Assembly (NCBI RefSeq): GCF_013116745.1
Contig: NZ_JABFOE010000002.1
Span: 248,001-312,000, forward strand
DNA: 64,000 bases
DNA from: Arthrobacter sp. 260
GTDB taxonomy: Bacteria; Actinomycetota; Actinomycetes; Actinomycetales; Micrococcaceae
Direction of reading: 5' to 3'
A model generated the notes under the pieces. The model was not told the DNA's origin. It did no database searches and saw only the letters and a list, made by a program, of their open reading frames with translations. Both the position numbers and the translations under genes were made by a program. Position 1 is the first letter of the stretch; the number at the start of each line of letters is the position of its first letter. This document shows, one piece after another, positions 50,762 to 60,038 of the stretch.

Positions 50762-52147
50762 CTACCTCGCAGCCTCACGCCGCAGGGCTGCGCGCGCCGC
50801 CTCACCGATGATTGCCGTGTACGTCGGATAGGCGAACTTCACGCGGGCCAGCGTCGCCACGTCGGTGCCGGCCGCCATCGCTGCCGCGACCGCCTGGATC
50901 ACTTCGACGGCATTCTCGCCCACCGCGTGCGCACCCAGAATCAGCTCACGATGCCGATCCACCACCAGTTTCAGGAAACCCTGTTCGCGGTCATCGATGA
51001 TCGGTCGTTCAACGTCGCCGTAGGGCACGACGACGACGCCCGCCTCCCGGTCGCGCACCCGGGCCGCCTCCTCGGTGAGTCCCACCCCGGCGTAGTCGGG
51101 ATCGGTGAACCCGCCGGCGGGCAGCAGGTGGTGCGGGGTGGTCCGCTGCGTCCCCAGCACGGCGTTCTCCGCCGCCGTCTCACCCTCGAAGACAGCTGCC
51201 TGCACCAGCATGCTGGAGCCGTTCGCGTCTCCTGCCACGAAGATATGCTCCACGTTGGTGCGTAGATATTCGTCCACCGGGATCGCGTTCCGGTGCGCCT
51301 CGACGCCAGCGGCGTCCAGCCCCAGACCTTCGGTGTTCGCCGGCCAACCCGCAGCCATCACCACGGCGTCGAGCACCTCGACGTGGTCGCCGGCGGCGTT
51401 GCGCCAGTGGAGGTGCAGCGCACCGTCGTCGTCCCTGTCGATCTTGTCGATCCCGGCGATCCCCGTCTCCACCCGCACCCCGCGGGTCCGGAAGCCGTCG
51501 GTGACGGCGGCGGACACGTCAGCGTCCTCGGTGGTGAGGATCCGCGGCGCCAGATCCAGCAGCAGCACCCGGGTGCCGAGGGCATGGAAGATGGTGGCAA
51601 GCTGCGCACCCGTGTGGCCGCCGCCGATGATCGCGAGGGTGCGCGGCAGGGTCGGGAGGTCGAGCACCTCGGGTGGAAGCACCGCGTGCTCCGCCCCGGG
51701 GATGGGTAGCCAGCGTGCGTTGCCGCCGACGCCGAGGATCACCGAACCGGCGGTCGCGCTCCGGCCTGCGACGTCCAGGGTGTGCGGGCCGGTGAAGGTC
51801 GCGTTGCCGGTCAGTAGCTCGATGCCCAGCCGGCGGGCGACGGCGTCGTAATCCTTCGCCGCGAGCACCCGGTCCACCGTCGACCGGACCCGCCGGACGA
51901 TCTGCTGCCAGTCGACGGCCGGTTCAGCGACGACGATCCCGTAGTCGTAGGCGGTGCGCACTTCCCGGTACAGCCGGGCGGTTTTCGCCAGGACCCGGGT
52001 GGGCACACAGCCGGAGTTCACGCAGGTGCCGCCGAGCCGCGCCCGCTCCACCACCGCAACGCGGGCCCCCAGCTCCGCCGCTCGCACGGCTGCGGCCATC
52101 CCCGCCGGTCCGGCCCCCACGATCAGGACGTCGAAGTCGTATTCCAT
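50762..52147 (-). CDS. Pyridine nucleotide-disulfide oxidoreductase, atypical C-terminus
   Basis: 461 residues from ATG behind AGGAG. FAD motif DVLIVGAGPAGMAAAVRAAE, redox-active GGTCVNSGCVPTRVLA with the CxxxxC pair, and NAD motif LAIIGGGHTGAQLATIF. Family members are dihydrolipoamide, mercuric or mycothione reductases. The C-terminal HPxxxE that supplies the catalytic base is replaced by YPTYTA, so it is not a standard member. There is no mercury-binding N-terminal domain. It may be a flavoprotein disulfide reductase or a dehydrogenase of unknown substrate. Confidence 0.87.
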   Translation of the reverse strand: MEYDFDVLIVGAGPAGMAAAVRAAELGARVAVVERARLGGTCVNSGCVPTRVLAKTARLYREVRTAYDYGIVVAEPAVDWQQIVRRVRSTVDRVLAAKDYDAVARRLGIELLTGNATFTGPHTLDVAGRSATAGSVILGVGGNARWLPIPGAEHAVLPPEVLDLPTLPRTLAIIGGGHTGAQLATIFHALGTRVLLLDLAPRILTTEDADVSAAVTDGFRTRGVRVETGIAGIDKIDRDDDGALHLHWRNAAGDHVEVLDAVVMAAGWPANTEGLGLDAAGVEAHRNAIPVDEYLRTNVEHIFVAGDANGSSMLVQAAVFEGETAAENAVLGTQRTTPHHLLPAGGFTDPDYAGVGLTEEAARVRDREAGVVVVPYGDVERPIIDDREQGFLKLVVDRHRELILGAHAVGENAVEVIQAVAAAMAAGTDVATLARVKFAYPTYTAIIGEAARAALRREAAR

Positions 52148-52242
52148 GAGTTACTCCTGGTGACTGGTTGGACAGGCGTACGGTAGTGCTTCCTGTATAG
52201 CGCCAAACGGCTCCAAACTCCCGTCCCGCGGGCCAGCTTAGG

Positions 52243-52248
52243 TAATCT
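52243..52248 (+). promoter_or_regulatory. -10 of the CPBP-like gene, leaderless
   Basis: TAATCT ends seven bases before the ATG at 52256, with no ribosome site between. Confidence 0.5.
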
Positions 52249-52255
52249 CTTGGGT

Positions 52256-53077
52256 ATGACTACCCAGCCGGCCGCCTTACGTCAGACCCAAAAGACCGCA
52301 GCGAACCTGATCCCGGCGGTGCTGGTCGCGGCCTCGGGATTTGCCATGTTCGGGCTGGACGAGCGGTGGCTGGGCTACCTGCTGCTCGCTGCGGCGCTGG
52401 TGTCGGCGTTCTTCATCGGACGGCAGCTGTTCAAGGATCTGGGCCTGCTGGCGCTGGGCCTGGTGATCATGTCCCTGGTGCCGATCACCACCGACATCAG
52501 CTTCAGCCACATGCTGATCATGGGCACGGCCATGTTCTTCGCCGTGGGCCTGCCGTATTCGATCTCCCGGTTTGTGTTCAAGGACCACGCCATCCGGTTC
52601 CCGGTACTCACCGGCCAGAAGTGGACCCGGACCGAACGCTGGTACCTGGCCGCCGTCGTCGTGATGGGCTATCTTCTGTTGCCCGTCTACATGATTCCCA
52701 CCGGCGTGTATGAAAACTGGCCCGCAGCCTCGGACGGCAGTACGGTGGCGCGGCTGTTCCTCGGCACCAACGTCCTGGGGATCTGGGATGAGCTGTTCTT
52801 CATCTGCACCGCCTTCACCCTGCTGCGTCGGCACCTCGCCGATTGGCAGGCCAACATGTTGCAGGCAGTCCTGTTCACCTCCTTCCTCTGGGAGCTCGGT
52901 TTCCATGCGTGGGGCCCGCTGCTGATCTACCCCTTCGCCCTGGTCCAGGGGTGGATCTTCAAGAAGACCCAGTCCCTGAGCTACGTGGTGGCGGTGCATC
53001 TGCTCTTTGACTTCGTGCTGTTCCTGGTGCTGATTCACGCCCACAACCGCGACTGGTTCGACATCTTCCTGTATTGA
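52256..53077 (+). CDS. CPBP-like intramembrane protease family protein
   Basis: 273 residues with about eight helices, ATG at 52256. The segment GIWDELFFICTAFTLLRRH and the later FLWELGFHAWGPLLIYPFAL and VAVHLLFDFVLF match the CPBP (Abi) pattern of E-x..R, E-x-x-F and H-x-x-x-D. The first motif has DE rather than the usual EE, so activity is not guaranteed. CPBP proteins are prenyl-protein or membrane proteases, some linked to bacteriocin immunity. Confidence 0.75.
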   Translation: MTTQPAALRQTQKTAANLIPAVLVAASGFAMFGLDERWLGYLLLAAALVSAFFIGRQLFKDLGLLALGLVIMSLVPITTDISFSHMLIMGTAMFFAVGLPYSISRFVFKDHAIRFPVLTGQKWTRTERWYLAAVVVMGYLLLPVYMIPTGVYENWPAASDGSTVARLFLGTNVLGIWDELFFICTAFTLLRRHLADWQANMLQAVLFTSFLWELGFHAWGPLLIYPFALVQGWIFKKTQSLSYVVAVHLLFDFVLFLVLIHAHNRDWFDIFLY

Positions 53078-53169
53078 TCCCCGTTTGTGACGCGCTTGCG
53101 GTGAGAGCCTGCCCACAGTTCCCCGGCCCGGCTGGACAGGCACCCACACCCATCTGAGACCGTGAGGTC

Positions 53170-54222
53170 ATGGACGAACTACTGAACACCCTGGCCCCGG
53201 TCGCTGCCGTCGTCGGGGCCCTGCTCGCGGCAGTCATCCTGGCGGCGCTGCTGCGCCGGATCGCTGCGCGGACCCTGCGCAAAGTTCCAGCCATCCAGGG
53301 GGCGTCCCGGCGGGCGCTAAACCCGGTGCGGCTGGTGCTTGCAATCGTTGGGGTGCGGATAGCCCTCGGTGTGACCGCCGGCGACACGTCGTGGTTTCCG
53401 CCCGTCGATTACTCGCTGGTGCTGGCCCTGATCGGGGCGGTGGCGTGGCTGATCGTCTCGCTTCTGCTCGTGGTGGAGGCCGTCGCGCTGCGCAAGTACG
53501 GCAAGGATGCGGGCGACCACGGGCGCATGCGCCGCCTCAAGACGCAGATCATGCTGGCCCGCCGGGTGGGCGTGGCTGGGGTGATCACGCTCGCGCTGGC
53601 CAGCGTGCTGCTCACCATCCCCGAGGTGCGGGCACTCGGCGCGGGCATCCTGGCCTCGGCCGGACTGATTTCGATCGTCGCCGGCCTGGCAGTGCAGAGC
53701 TCGCTCGCCAACGTGTTCGCCGGGGTGCAGCTGGCCTTCACCGACGCCCTGCGTATCGACGACACGGTGTTTGTGGAGGACCAGCTGGGCACCGTCGAGG
53801 AAATCACCATGACCTACGTGGTGGTCAAGGTTTGGGACGACCGCCGGATCATCCTGCCGTCCACCTACTTCACCACCACCCCGTTCGAGAACTGGACCCG
53901 GAGCCGTTCCGAACTGCTGGGCACTGTGGACCTGGACCTTGACTGGCGGGTCCCCATCGAATCGATGCGGGCACACCTGGTCGCGGTGCTCGACGACACC
54001 ACACTGTGGGACGGGCGCACCAGCACCCTGCAAATCACACAGGCCACCGACGGTATGGTGCGCGCCCGGGTCCTGGTCAGTGCCGCCGACAACGACGCCC
54101 TGTGGGACCTGAAGTGCCTGATCCGCGAATCAATGGTGGTGTTCCTGCAGACCCACCACCGGGACGCGTTGCCGCGGCAGCGCTGGGAAGCGGTCCACGC
54201 GGAAGCCGCGTTCACCGACTGA
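53170..54222 (+). CDS. MscS-family mechanosensitive channel
   Basis: 350 residues. Four N-terminal helices, then the pore helix region (SAGLISIVAGLAVQSSLANV, with the Gly/Ala-rich TM3 pattern) and FAGVQLAFTDALRIDDTVFV, the conserved start of the beta domain. The cytoplasmic alpha/beta cage follows. Releases solutes on hypo-osmotic shock. Single gene. Confidence 0.92.
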   Translation: MDELLNTLAPVAAVVGALLAAVILAALLRRIAARTLRKVPAIQGASRRALNPVRLVLAIVGVRIALGVTAGDTSWFPPVDYSLVLALIGAVAWLIVSLLLVVEAVALRKYGKDAGDHGRMRRLKTQIMLARRVGVAGVITLALASVLLTIPEVRALGAGILASAGLISIVAGLAVQSSLANVFAGVQLAFTDALRIDDTVFVEDQLGTVEEITMTYVVVKVWDDRRIILPSTYFTTTPFENWTRSRSELLGTVDLDLDWRVPIESMRAHLVAVLDDTTLWDGRTSTLQITQATDGMVRARVLVSAADNDALWDLKCLIRESMVVFLQTHHRDALPRQRWEAVHAEAAFTD

Positions 54223-54253
54223 TCCCAGCCCCTGCCGGGCAAAGCCCCAAGAG

Positions 54254-56125
54254 TTAGGCGAAGCCTCCGAGGGCCGTCACGATCGGCACCGCCGACGCCG
54301 CAGCCCAGGCCTGTGGGCGGCAGGACGACGGGTAGGGGACAGGCGGCCAGACGTCGTCGGCGGAGTGCCCGGAGAACAGTTCCGGTAGCCGCCAGTCGAA
54401 GCCTTCTGCTGCGCGGAGTAGTCCGGACGCCAGGGTGCGTGCGTCGTCGGCGAAGCCATCCTTGACCAGGCCGCTGATGATCATCCCGGTGTCGTGGCTC
54501 CACACGGATCCCGCGTGGTAGCGGGTGGGCCAGAAGCCGCCGTTGGTGGTGGAGACGGTGCGGATGCCGTACCCCGAGAACATGGTCGGATCCATCAGTC
54601 GGCGGACCACTGCTGCCTGCTCCTCGAGGTTCAGGATCCCGGTGCCGAGCAGGTGCCCCATGTTGCTGGTCACTCCGTCGACCGGGCGCTTGGCTGCGTC
54701 CAGTGCGATGGCCGGGTAGGGGCCCAGTTCGTCGCTGCACCAGAACGACTCGCGGAACCGCAGCTCCAGCTTGGTGGCGTAGTCACGCCAGTCGCCGGCG
54801 CCGGGACGGCCGAAGGCCTCCAACAGTGCGGCGCCGCCCATCGCAGCCTCGTACGCGTACGCCTGGACCTCCGCCAGGGCGATCGGCCCGTCGGCGAGGG
54901 CGCCATCGTGCCAGCGGATCGAGTCCCCGGAATCCTTCCAGCCCTGGTTGGCCAGGCCGTGGCCGCTGGTGTCGAGGTACTCCAGGAACCCGTCGCCGTC
55001 GGAATCGCCATGGTCGCGAAGCCAGACCAGCGCCGCCTCCAGGTGGTCGAGCAGCCCCTCCACCTCGGCAGTGGGCAGCCCCGCCCGCCAGGCGTCGTGG
55101 AGCAGCGAGATCCACAGGGGAGTGGCGTCGATGGTGCCGAAGTAGACCGGCGGCAGGGAGATCCCGGTGCCGTTCTCCTCGAACTGGAGTGTGCCGCGCC
55201 GCACCTCGTGCAGGATCTTGCCCGGCTGCTCGGCTGTCATCGGATCGGTGGTGTCCCCCTGGCGGGAGGCCAGGGCCCGCAGGGTGCTCCCCGCCAGAGC
55301 GGTATCGAGCGGCAGCAGCATGCGCGCGGCGATCAGGGAATCGCGTCCAAACATGGTGAAGAACCAGGGTGCGCCGGCGGCCAGAAAGGTGTCCTCCGGC
55401 TGGTCAGCGGTGGCCATCCGCAGCCCATTGAGGTCGGAAACGGACTGGCGGAGCAGGCTGTTCTGCCGCGCTTCGCTGAGCTGGGGGGCCTCAAGGGGAG
55501 CGGTGCTCGGCGCCACCATCGGTGCTGCCGAGTCTGTCAGGGAGACGCGCCAGGGCAGGACGACGGAGCCACCCGGCTCCACCTCGGTTACCCACGTGAG
55601 GTTGATCCGGTTGCCGTCGTACTCGGTGCGGGCGCCGCCCGCATCCAGCGCGACGGTGGTGTCGGTGCCACGCCAGTTCCACCGCGGGCCAACGACTGTG
55701 ACATCGGCCTGGGTGGCGGCACCGGATTTCACTTTTTCCATCGGGGTGCTGTCGGCGACGAGGCGGCACTGCACCTCAAGGTGGGCCAGGAAGCTGTGGG
55801 CAGACTCGATCCTGATCTCCTCGCTGATGCCCTCGGCATCGGCGATCCGGGACCGGGTGAGGTACAGCAACGGGTCAGCAACGGGGGACTGGACGCGCAC
55901 GAAGTAGAGGTAATCCACCCGGCTGGCCGATCGCACCTGGGTGGAGACCCACTCGGGCTCTTCCCCGTTGACGGTCAGGATGGCCTGCTTGAGGACGCGG
56001 TCGTCGCCGCAGTGGATGCCCTGGGCGCCATGGCCGCGAATCTGCCCGTGATCGTCAGCCCAGGCCTGGACCGGCGCGCTGAAAACGCCGGAGAGGTTGT
56101 GCAGATAAGGCTGGCGGTAGGCCAC
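54254..56125 (-). CDS. Glycogen-debranching-type amylo-alpha-1,6-glucosidase-like protein
   Basis: 623 residues, ATG at 56125. An N-terminal beta-sandwich (about 1-220) of the glycogen-debranching N-terminal type is followed by an (alpha/alpha)6 barrel. The barrel has PWFFTMFGRDSLIAARMLLP and HGLANQGWKDSGDSIRWHDG, the family motifs bearing the Asp/Glu acids. It likely cleaves alpha-glucosidic links of oligosaccharides in the cytoplasm; no signal peptide is seen. It is divergent from a LacI repressor with two operators between, and so belongs to the carbohydrate regulon on its right. Confidence 0.85.
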   Translation of the reverse strand: MAYRQPYLHNLSGVFSAPVQAWADDHGQIRGHGAQGIHCGDDRVLKQAILTVNGEEPEWVSTQVRSASRVDYLYFVRVQSPVADPLLYLTRSRIADAEGISEEIRIESAHSFLAHLEVQCRLVADSTPMEKVKSGAATQADVTVVGPRWNWRGTDTTVALDAGGARTEYDGNRINLTWVTEVEPGGSVVLPWRVSLTDSAAPMVAPSTAPLEAPQLSEARQNSLLRQSVSDLNGLRMATADQPEDTFLAAGAPWFFTMFGRDSLIAARMLLPLDTALAGSTLRALASRQGDTTDPMTAEQPGKILHEVRRGTLQFEENGTGISLPPVYFGTIDATPLWISLLHDAWRAGLPTAEVEGLLDHLEAALVWLRDHGDSDGDGFLEYLDTSGHGLANQGWKDSGDSIRWHDGALADGPIALAEVQAYAYEAAMGGAALLEAFGRPGAGDWRDYATKLELRFRESFWCSDELGPYPAIALDAAKRPVDGVTSNMGHLLGTGILNLEEQAAVVRRLMDPTMFSGYGIRTVSTTNGGFWPTRYHAGSVWSHDTGMIISGLVKDGFADDARTLASGLLRAAEGFDWRLPELFSGHSADDVWPPVPYPSSCRPQAWAAASAVPIVTALGGFA

Positions 56126-56179
56126 ATGAACTCCTGGGTAGTGGGTGTTGTCGCCTTGACACTATCGCCAAAACGTTAT

Positions 56180-56223
56180 TTGATCGTTCAACTTAGTGAT
56201 TGACATCATATTTGAACGTTCAT
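56180..56223. promoter_or_regulatory. Twin LacI-type operators and a sigma-70-like promoter
   Basis: TTGATCGTTCAA (56180-56191) and TTGAACGTTCAT (56212-56223) are near-palindromes of the consensus TTGAACGTTCAA, 32 bases apart, about three helical turns. A third partial match, with core AACGTT, starts at 56172. The downstream copy lies in the spacer of a strong promoter for lacI (-35 TTGACA at 56200, -10 TATTGT at 56223, 17-base spacer). The upstream copy would cover the promoter of the divergent debranching gene. Confidence 0.75.
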
Positions 56224-56283
56224 ATTGTTGTAAACAGGCAGTAGGTCCAGAGCTGCCGTGAGTGTGGAGCGCAAGGGAGTGCA

Positions 56284-57327
56284 ATGGCGAAGACAACGTT
56301 GGTCAGCCTGGCCGAGTCCCTTGGCGTGTCCCGGCAGACCATTTCCAACGTTATCAACGCCCCCCACCGCGTCAAACCGGAAACCCGGGAGCGGGTGGAG
56401 CACGCCATCGCCGAAAGCGGGTACCGTCCCAGCGCCGCCGCCCGGCAGTTGCGGACCCGCCGCTCGATGAACCTCGGCATCCGGATGATGCCGGTCGTCG
56501 ATGGCATCAACGGATCTATCCTCGACCGCTTCCTGCACGCCCTGACGGAGGCCGCACAGGAGGAGGGTTACCGCCTGACCCTGTTCAGCGCCGCCACCGA
56601 CGACGACGAGGTCCGCCAGTACGAGGACCTCCTCAACGTCGCCGACCTTGACGGATTTGTCCTCACCGGCACCCACCACGGCGACCAGCGGACCGCCTGG
56701 CTGCTGGAAAACGAGGTTCCGTTCGCCTCCTTTGGGCGCCCCTGGAGCGACACCGAGGACCCTTTCACCTCCCTGCACCCCTGGGTGGACGTCGACGGCG
56801 GCGCCGGCACCGAACAAGCCACCCGCCTTTTGATCGATCAGGGACACACCGCAATCGGTTTCATCGGCTGGCCTGCCGGCTCCGGAGCCGGCGATGACCG
56901 CCGGGATGGCTGGCGACGGGCACTGCAGGCCGCGGGCCTTCCCGCCGACCAGCTCGACCTCCGGGTATTCGACGGCGTCCCCGCGGGGGCGCGGGCCGCC
57001 GAGCAGGTCATCGCTGCCGGGGCTACCGCAGTAGTGTGCGCCAGCGACAGTCTTGCACTTGGGGCCTTGTCCACCTTCAGGAGCCGGTACCCGGCCCCCG
57101 CGAGCCCCGACGTGATCGGTTTCGACGACACACCGGTCGCGGCCGCCGTCGGGCTGTCCAGCATCGCCCAGCCGATCGAGGACGCCGCGCGCCACATCAT
57201 CAGGGTGCTCGCCCACACACTCTCGGGCGACGAGGCGAGCGGCCGCCCCGACAAACACTTGCTGCTGACGCCCACCCTGGCGCAGCGCTTCCCACACCCG
57301 CTGGCCGGCGACGGCTGGCTGGCATGA
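56284..57327 (+). CDS. LacI-family transcriptional repressor
   Basis: 347 residues. DNA-binding HTH and hinge at residues 4-57 (LVSLAESLGVSRQTISNVIN, then APHRVKPETRERVEHAIAES, GYRPSAAARQL). Periplasmic-binding-protein-like sensor domain with GFIGWP and VIGFDDTPVAAAV for sugar binding. It presumably represses the divergent debranching enzyme gene and the following transport genes through the twin operators. The inducer is probably an alpha-linked oligosaccharide. Confidence 0.93.
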   Translation: MAKTTLVSLAESLGVSRQTISNVINAPHRVKPETRERVEHAIAESGYRPSAAARQLRTRRSMNLGIRMMPVVDGINGSILDRFLHALTEAAQEEGYRLTLFSAATDDDEVRQYEDLLNVADLDGFVLTGTHHGDQRTAWLLENEVPFASFGRPWSDTEDPFTSLHPWVDVDGGAGTEQATRLLIDQGHTAIGFIGWPAGSGAGDDRRDGWRRALQAAGLPADQLDLRVFDGVPAGARAAEQVIAAGATAVVCASDSLALGALSTFRSRYPAPASPDVIGFDDTPVAAAVGLSSIAQPIEDAARHIIRVLAHTLSGDEASGRPDKHLLLTPTLAQRFPHPLAGDGWLA

Positions 57328-57385
57328 CCCACCTGCCCATCCCCCTAGATAGCCCGAAATAAACAAAAGAATGAGGAAACAGACA

Positions 57386-58651
57386 ATGAAGACTGGAAAC
57401 TTCCGCACCCGCAGGAAGACGCTCGCCGTCGCTGTGACAGCCGCGGCAGCCCTGGCACTGAGCGCCTGCGGCGGATCAGGATTCTCGGGCTCCGAGGGCG
57501 AATCAGCCGAGGCGGAAGGCGCAACTGACGCACCGATCACCGTGCTGATCGGCTCCTCCGGCGAAGCCGAGACCACCTCGGTCACCGAGGCAGTCGACGC
57601 GTGGGCCTCCGAGTCCGGCATGGACGCCAGCGTCAGCGTGGCCTCCGACCTGCCCCAGCAGCTCAGCCAGGGCTTCGCGTCAGGCGAGCCCGCCGACGTC
57701 TTCTACGTCTCGACCGACCTGTTCGCTGGCTACGCAGCCAACGGCTCCCTTGAGCCCTACGGCGACGACCTGGAAAACAAGGACGACTTCTACCCCGCCC
57801 TGCAGGAGGCCTTCACCTACGAGGACCAGCTGTACTGCGCCCCGAAGGACTTCTCCACCCTGGGCCTGGTCATCAACAACACCCTCTGGGAAGAGGCAGG
57901 CCTCAGCGAGGACGACGTGCCCACCACCTGGGAAGAACTGGCGTCAGTGGCTGAACAGCTGACCACCGACGACGTCGTCGGCCTCGGCTACGGTCCCGAG
58001 TTCCAGCGCCTCGGTGTCTTCACCGCTCAGGCCGGCGGCGGACTCGTCACCGACGGCGAAGCAACCGTCAACAGCCCTGAGAACGTCGAGGGCCTCACCT
58101 TTGTCCAGCAGATGATGAACGACGGCGTCGCCGCCTTCTCCTCGGACCTCGGCTCGGGCTGGGGCGGCGAGGCCTTCGGTAAGGGCCAGGCCGCTATGGT
58201 GATCGAGGGCAACTGGATTGCCGGTGCGATGAGCAACGACTTCCCCGACGTCGACTACCAGGTCGCCGAACTCCCCGAGGGTCCTGCCGGCCCCGGCACC
58301 CTGCAGTTCACCAACTGCTGGGGCATCGCCGCAGACAGCGACAACATCGAGGGTGCCAAGGAACTGGTCGCACACCTGACCACCGCCGAGACCCAGCTCA
58401 GCTTCGCCGAGGCTTTCGGCGTCATGCCGTCGCTGCAGTCGGCCGCCGAGGACTGGTCCACCCAGTACCCAGACCTCGCAGCCTTCATCGCCGGTGGCGA
58501 CTACGCCCAGAACCTGCCAGCCCAACAGGGCGCATCGGACGTTCTCGCGGAGCTGAACGCCCAGCTCGAGACGATCAAGACCGCTGACATCCAGCAGCTG
58601 CTGGACACCCTCCAGACCGACATGGAGTCGGTCGTGGCGGACGCCGGATAA
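57386..58651 (+). CDS. CUT1-type sugar ABC transporter binding lipoprotein
   Basis: 421 residues from ATG at 57386, six bases after GAGGAAA; an earlier ATG at 57371 lacks a site. Lipoprotein signal ending ALSACGG with Cys28. The mature part is a type 1 extracellular sugar-binding protein: ADVFYVSTDLFAGYAANGSL, PKDFSTLGLVINNTLWEEAG, and MVIEGNWIAGAM (typical MalE-like blocks). It feeds two permeases encoded downstream. Part of the LacI regulon. Confidence 0.93.
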   Translation: MKTGNFRTRRKTLAVAVTAAAALALSACGGSGFSGSEGESAEAEGATDAPITVLIGSSGEAETTSVTEAVDAWASESGMDASVSVASDLPQQLSQGFASGEPADVFYVSTDLFAGYAANGSLEPYGDDLENKDDFYPALQEAFTYEDQLYCAPKDFSTLGLVINNTLWEEAGLSEDDVPTTWEELASVAEQLTTDDVVGLGYGPEFQRLGVFTAQAGGGLVTDGEATVNSPENVEGLTFVQQMMNDGVAAFSSDLGSGWGGEAFGKGQAAMVIEGNWIAGAMSNDFPDVDYQVAELPEGPAGPGTLQFTNCWGIAADSDNIEGAKELVAHLTTAETQLSFAEAFGVMPSLQSAAEDWSTQYPDLAAFIAGGDYAQNLPAQQGASDVLAELNAQLETIKTADIQQLLDTLQTDMESVVADAG

Positions 58652-58665
58652 CCGGCACCCAAACA

Positions 58666-58712
58666 ACCGCAGGAGCACCCTGACCGTCCGACAGATCGGG
58701 TGCTCCTGCGGT
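58666..58712. other. Intercistronic 15-bp hairpin between binding protein and permease genes
   Basis: ACCGCAGGAGCACCC at 58666-58680 pairs perfectly with GGGTGCTCCTGCGGT at 58698-58712. It lies 14 bases after the binding-protein stop and lacks a T-run. Such stems between malE- and malF-like genes protect the upstream message or partly stop transcription, giving more binding protein than permease. Confidence 0.7.
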
Positions 58713-58784
58713 ACCACCCAGAGTTCACCACTCAGCATTTCACCACTTTCGTAATTCACCCCGGGGTAACAGAACGAGGACGCA

Positions 58785-60038
58785 GTGGCACGACGTACAG
58801 CGGCAAAGAGGCCGTCCGGCACCAAGGATTCACCTCCTGCGTACCGCAAACGCACGGGCATCCAGGGCCGCACCGGCCTCACCGGATGGCTCTTCATCTC
58901 CCCGGTCGTACTGATCCTCGGCCTGTTCCTGGTCATTCCCGTCCTCATGGCGGCGTGGGTCAGCATGTCTGACTGGACCGGCCGCGGCAGCCCCTTCGGA
59001 AGCGACGTCGAGTTCGTGGGCGGGGAGAACTTTTCCGCCATCCTTGGTGGTGAGGGACTGGCCGCCCGTGATTTCGGCACCGCGATCCGCAACAACTTCT
59101 ACTACGTGCTGCTGGTGGTTCCGCTGCAGACCGCGCTGGCCATGTTCTTGGCAGTGATGGTGAACAAGCAGGTCCTCAAGGGCCGTGGCCTGTTCCGGAC
59201 CGCCTTCTACTTCCCCTCGGTCACCAGCTCCGTGGCGATCACCGTGCTCTGGTTGTTCCTCTTCAGCGCCACCGGCGTGGTCAACAAGGTGCTGTCCTTT
59301 TTCGCCATCTCCGGGCCGAACTGGTTCCAGGATCCCCGCGGTATCTTCCACATCCTCTTTTCGATCTTCGGCCTCAACCAGGCGCCCGCCGGGTTGCAGG
59401 ACCCCGGTTTCCTGGGGATCCCCGGCTGGGAATGGTTGGCCGGCCCCTCCGTCGCGATGAGCGCCTTCGTGCTGATGGCCATCTTCACCACCTCCGGCAC
59501 CTTCATGCTGCTCTTCATCGCAGCCCTGCAGAACATCAGTGGGGAAGTGCAGGAAGCGGCAATGGTCGACGGCGCCAGCGCCTGGCAGCGGTTCTGGCAG
59601 GTCACCCTGCCCATGCTGCGGCCCACCCTTTTCACCGTCCTGACCCTGGGGCTGATCGGGACCTGGCAGGTCTTCGACCAGATCTACGTCGGCACGCAGG
59701 GCGGACCAGCGAAGACCACCCTGACCCCGGCCTACCTGTCCTTCAACTCCGCCTTCAACAACCAGCGGTGGGGCGAAGGCGCAGCCATCGCCTTCATCCT
59801 CTTCGGCATCATCGTGGTGCTCACCGTCCTCCAGCGATACGCGCTCAGGGAACGGGACGTGCCCAAACGAAGCCGCATGGTCCCGGTCGGCGCCGACCCC
59901 AAAACCGCCGCCGCAGCGCAATCCAGCGCCCGACATGCGGACCGCGTGAAGGGCCGGGATCCCGGTGGCACCGGCCCGGGAGGCTCCACCCCGGACGGCA
60001 CCAATCAGACTGGCACCACTGAAGGAGACCGGCGATGA
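58785..60038 (+). CDS. Sugar ABC transporter permease (MalF-like)
   Basis: 417 residues from GTG after GAGGAC. Six helices. The EAA motif for ATPase contact is EVQEAAMVDGASAWQRFWQV and is followed by LPML. The C-terminus is an unusually long, Gly/Thr/Pro-rich cytoplasmic tail (about 55 residues). Its stop overlaps the next permease by four bases. No ATPase gene is nearby, so a shared MsiK-type ATPase must be used. Confidence 0.93.
   Translation: MARRTAAKRPSGTKDSPPAYRKRTGIQGRTGLTGWLFISPVVLILGLFLVIPVLMAAWVSMSDWTGRGSPFGSDVEFVGGENFSAILGGEGLAARDFGTAIRNNFYYVLLVVPLQTALAMFLAVMVNKQVLKGRGLFRTAFYFPSVTSSVAITVLWLFLFSATGVVNKVLSFFAISGPNWFQDPRGIFHILFSIFGLNQAPAGLQDPGFLGIPGWEWLAGPSVAMSAFVLMAIFTTSGTFMLLFIAALQNISGEVQEAAMVDGASAWQRFWQVTLPMLRPTLFTVLTLGLIGTWQVFDQIYVGTQGGPAKTTLTPAYLSFNSAFNNQRWGEGAAIAFILFGIIVVLTVLQRYALRERDVPKRSRMVPVGADPKTAAAAQSSARHADRVKGRDPGGTGPGGSTPDGTNQTGTTEGDRR

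Noticed and set aside
54494-56203. 569-codon plus-strand open frame
   Set aside because: Antisense shadow of the debranching-type gene, which has clear family motifs on the minus strand.
56206-57621. 471-codon minus-strand open frame
   Set aside because: Runs antisense to lacI and the next binding-protein gene and crosses their intergenic region.
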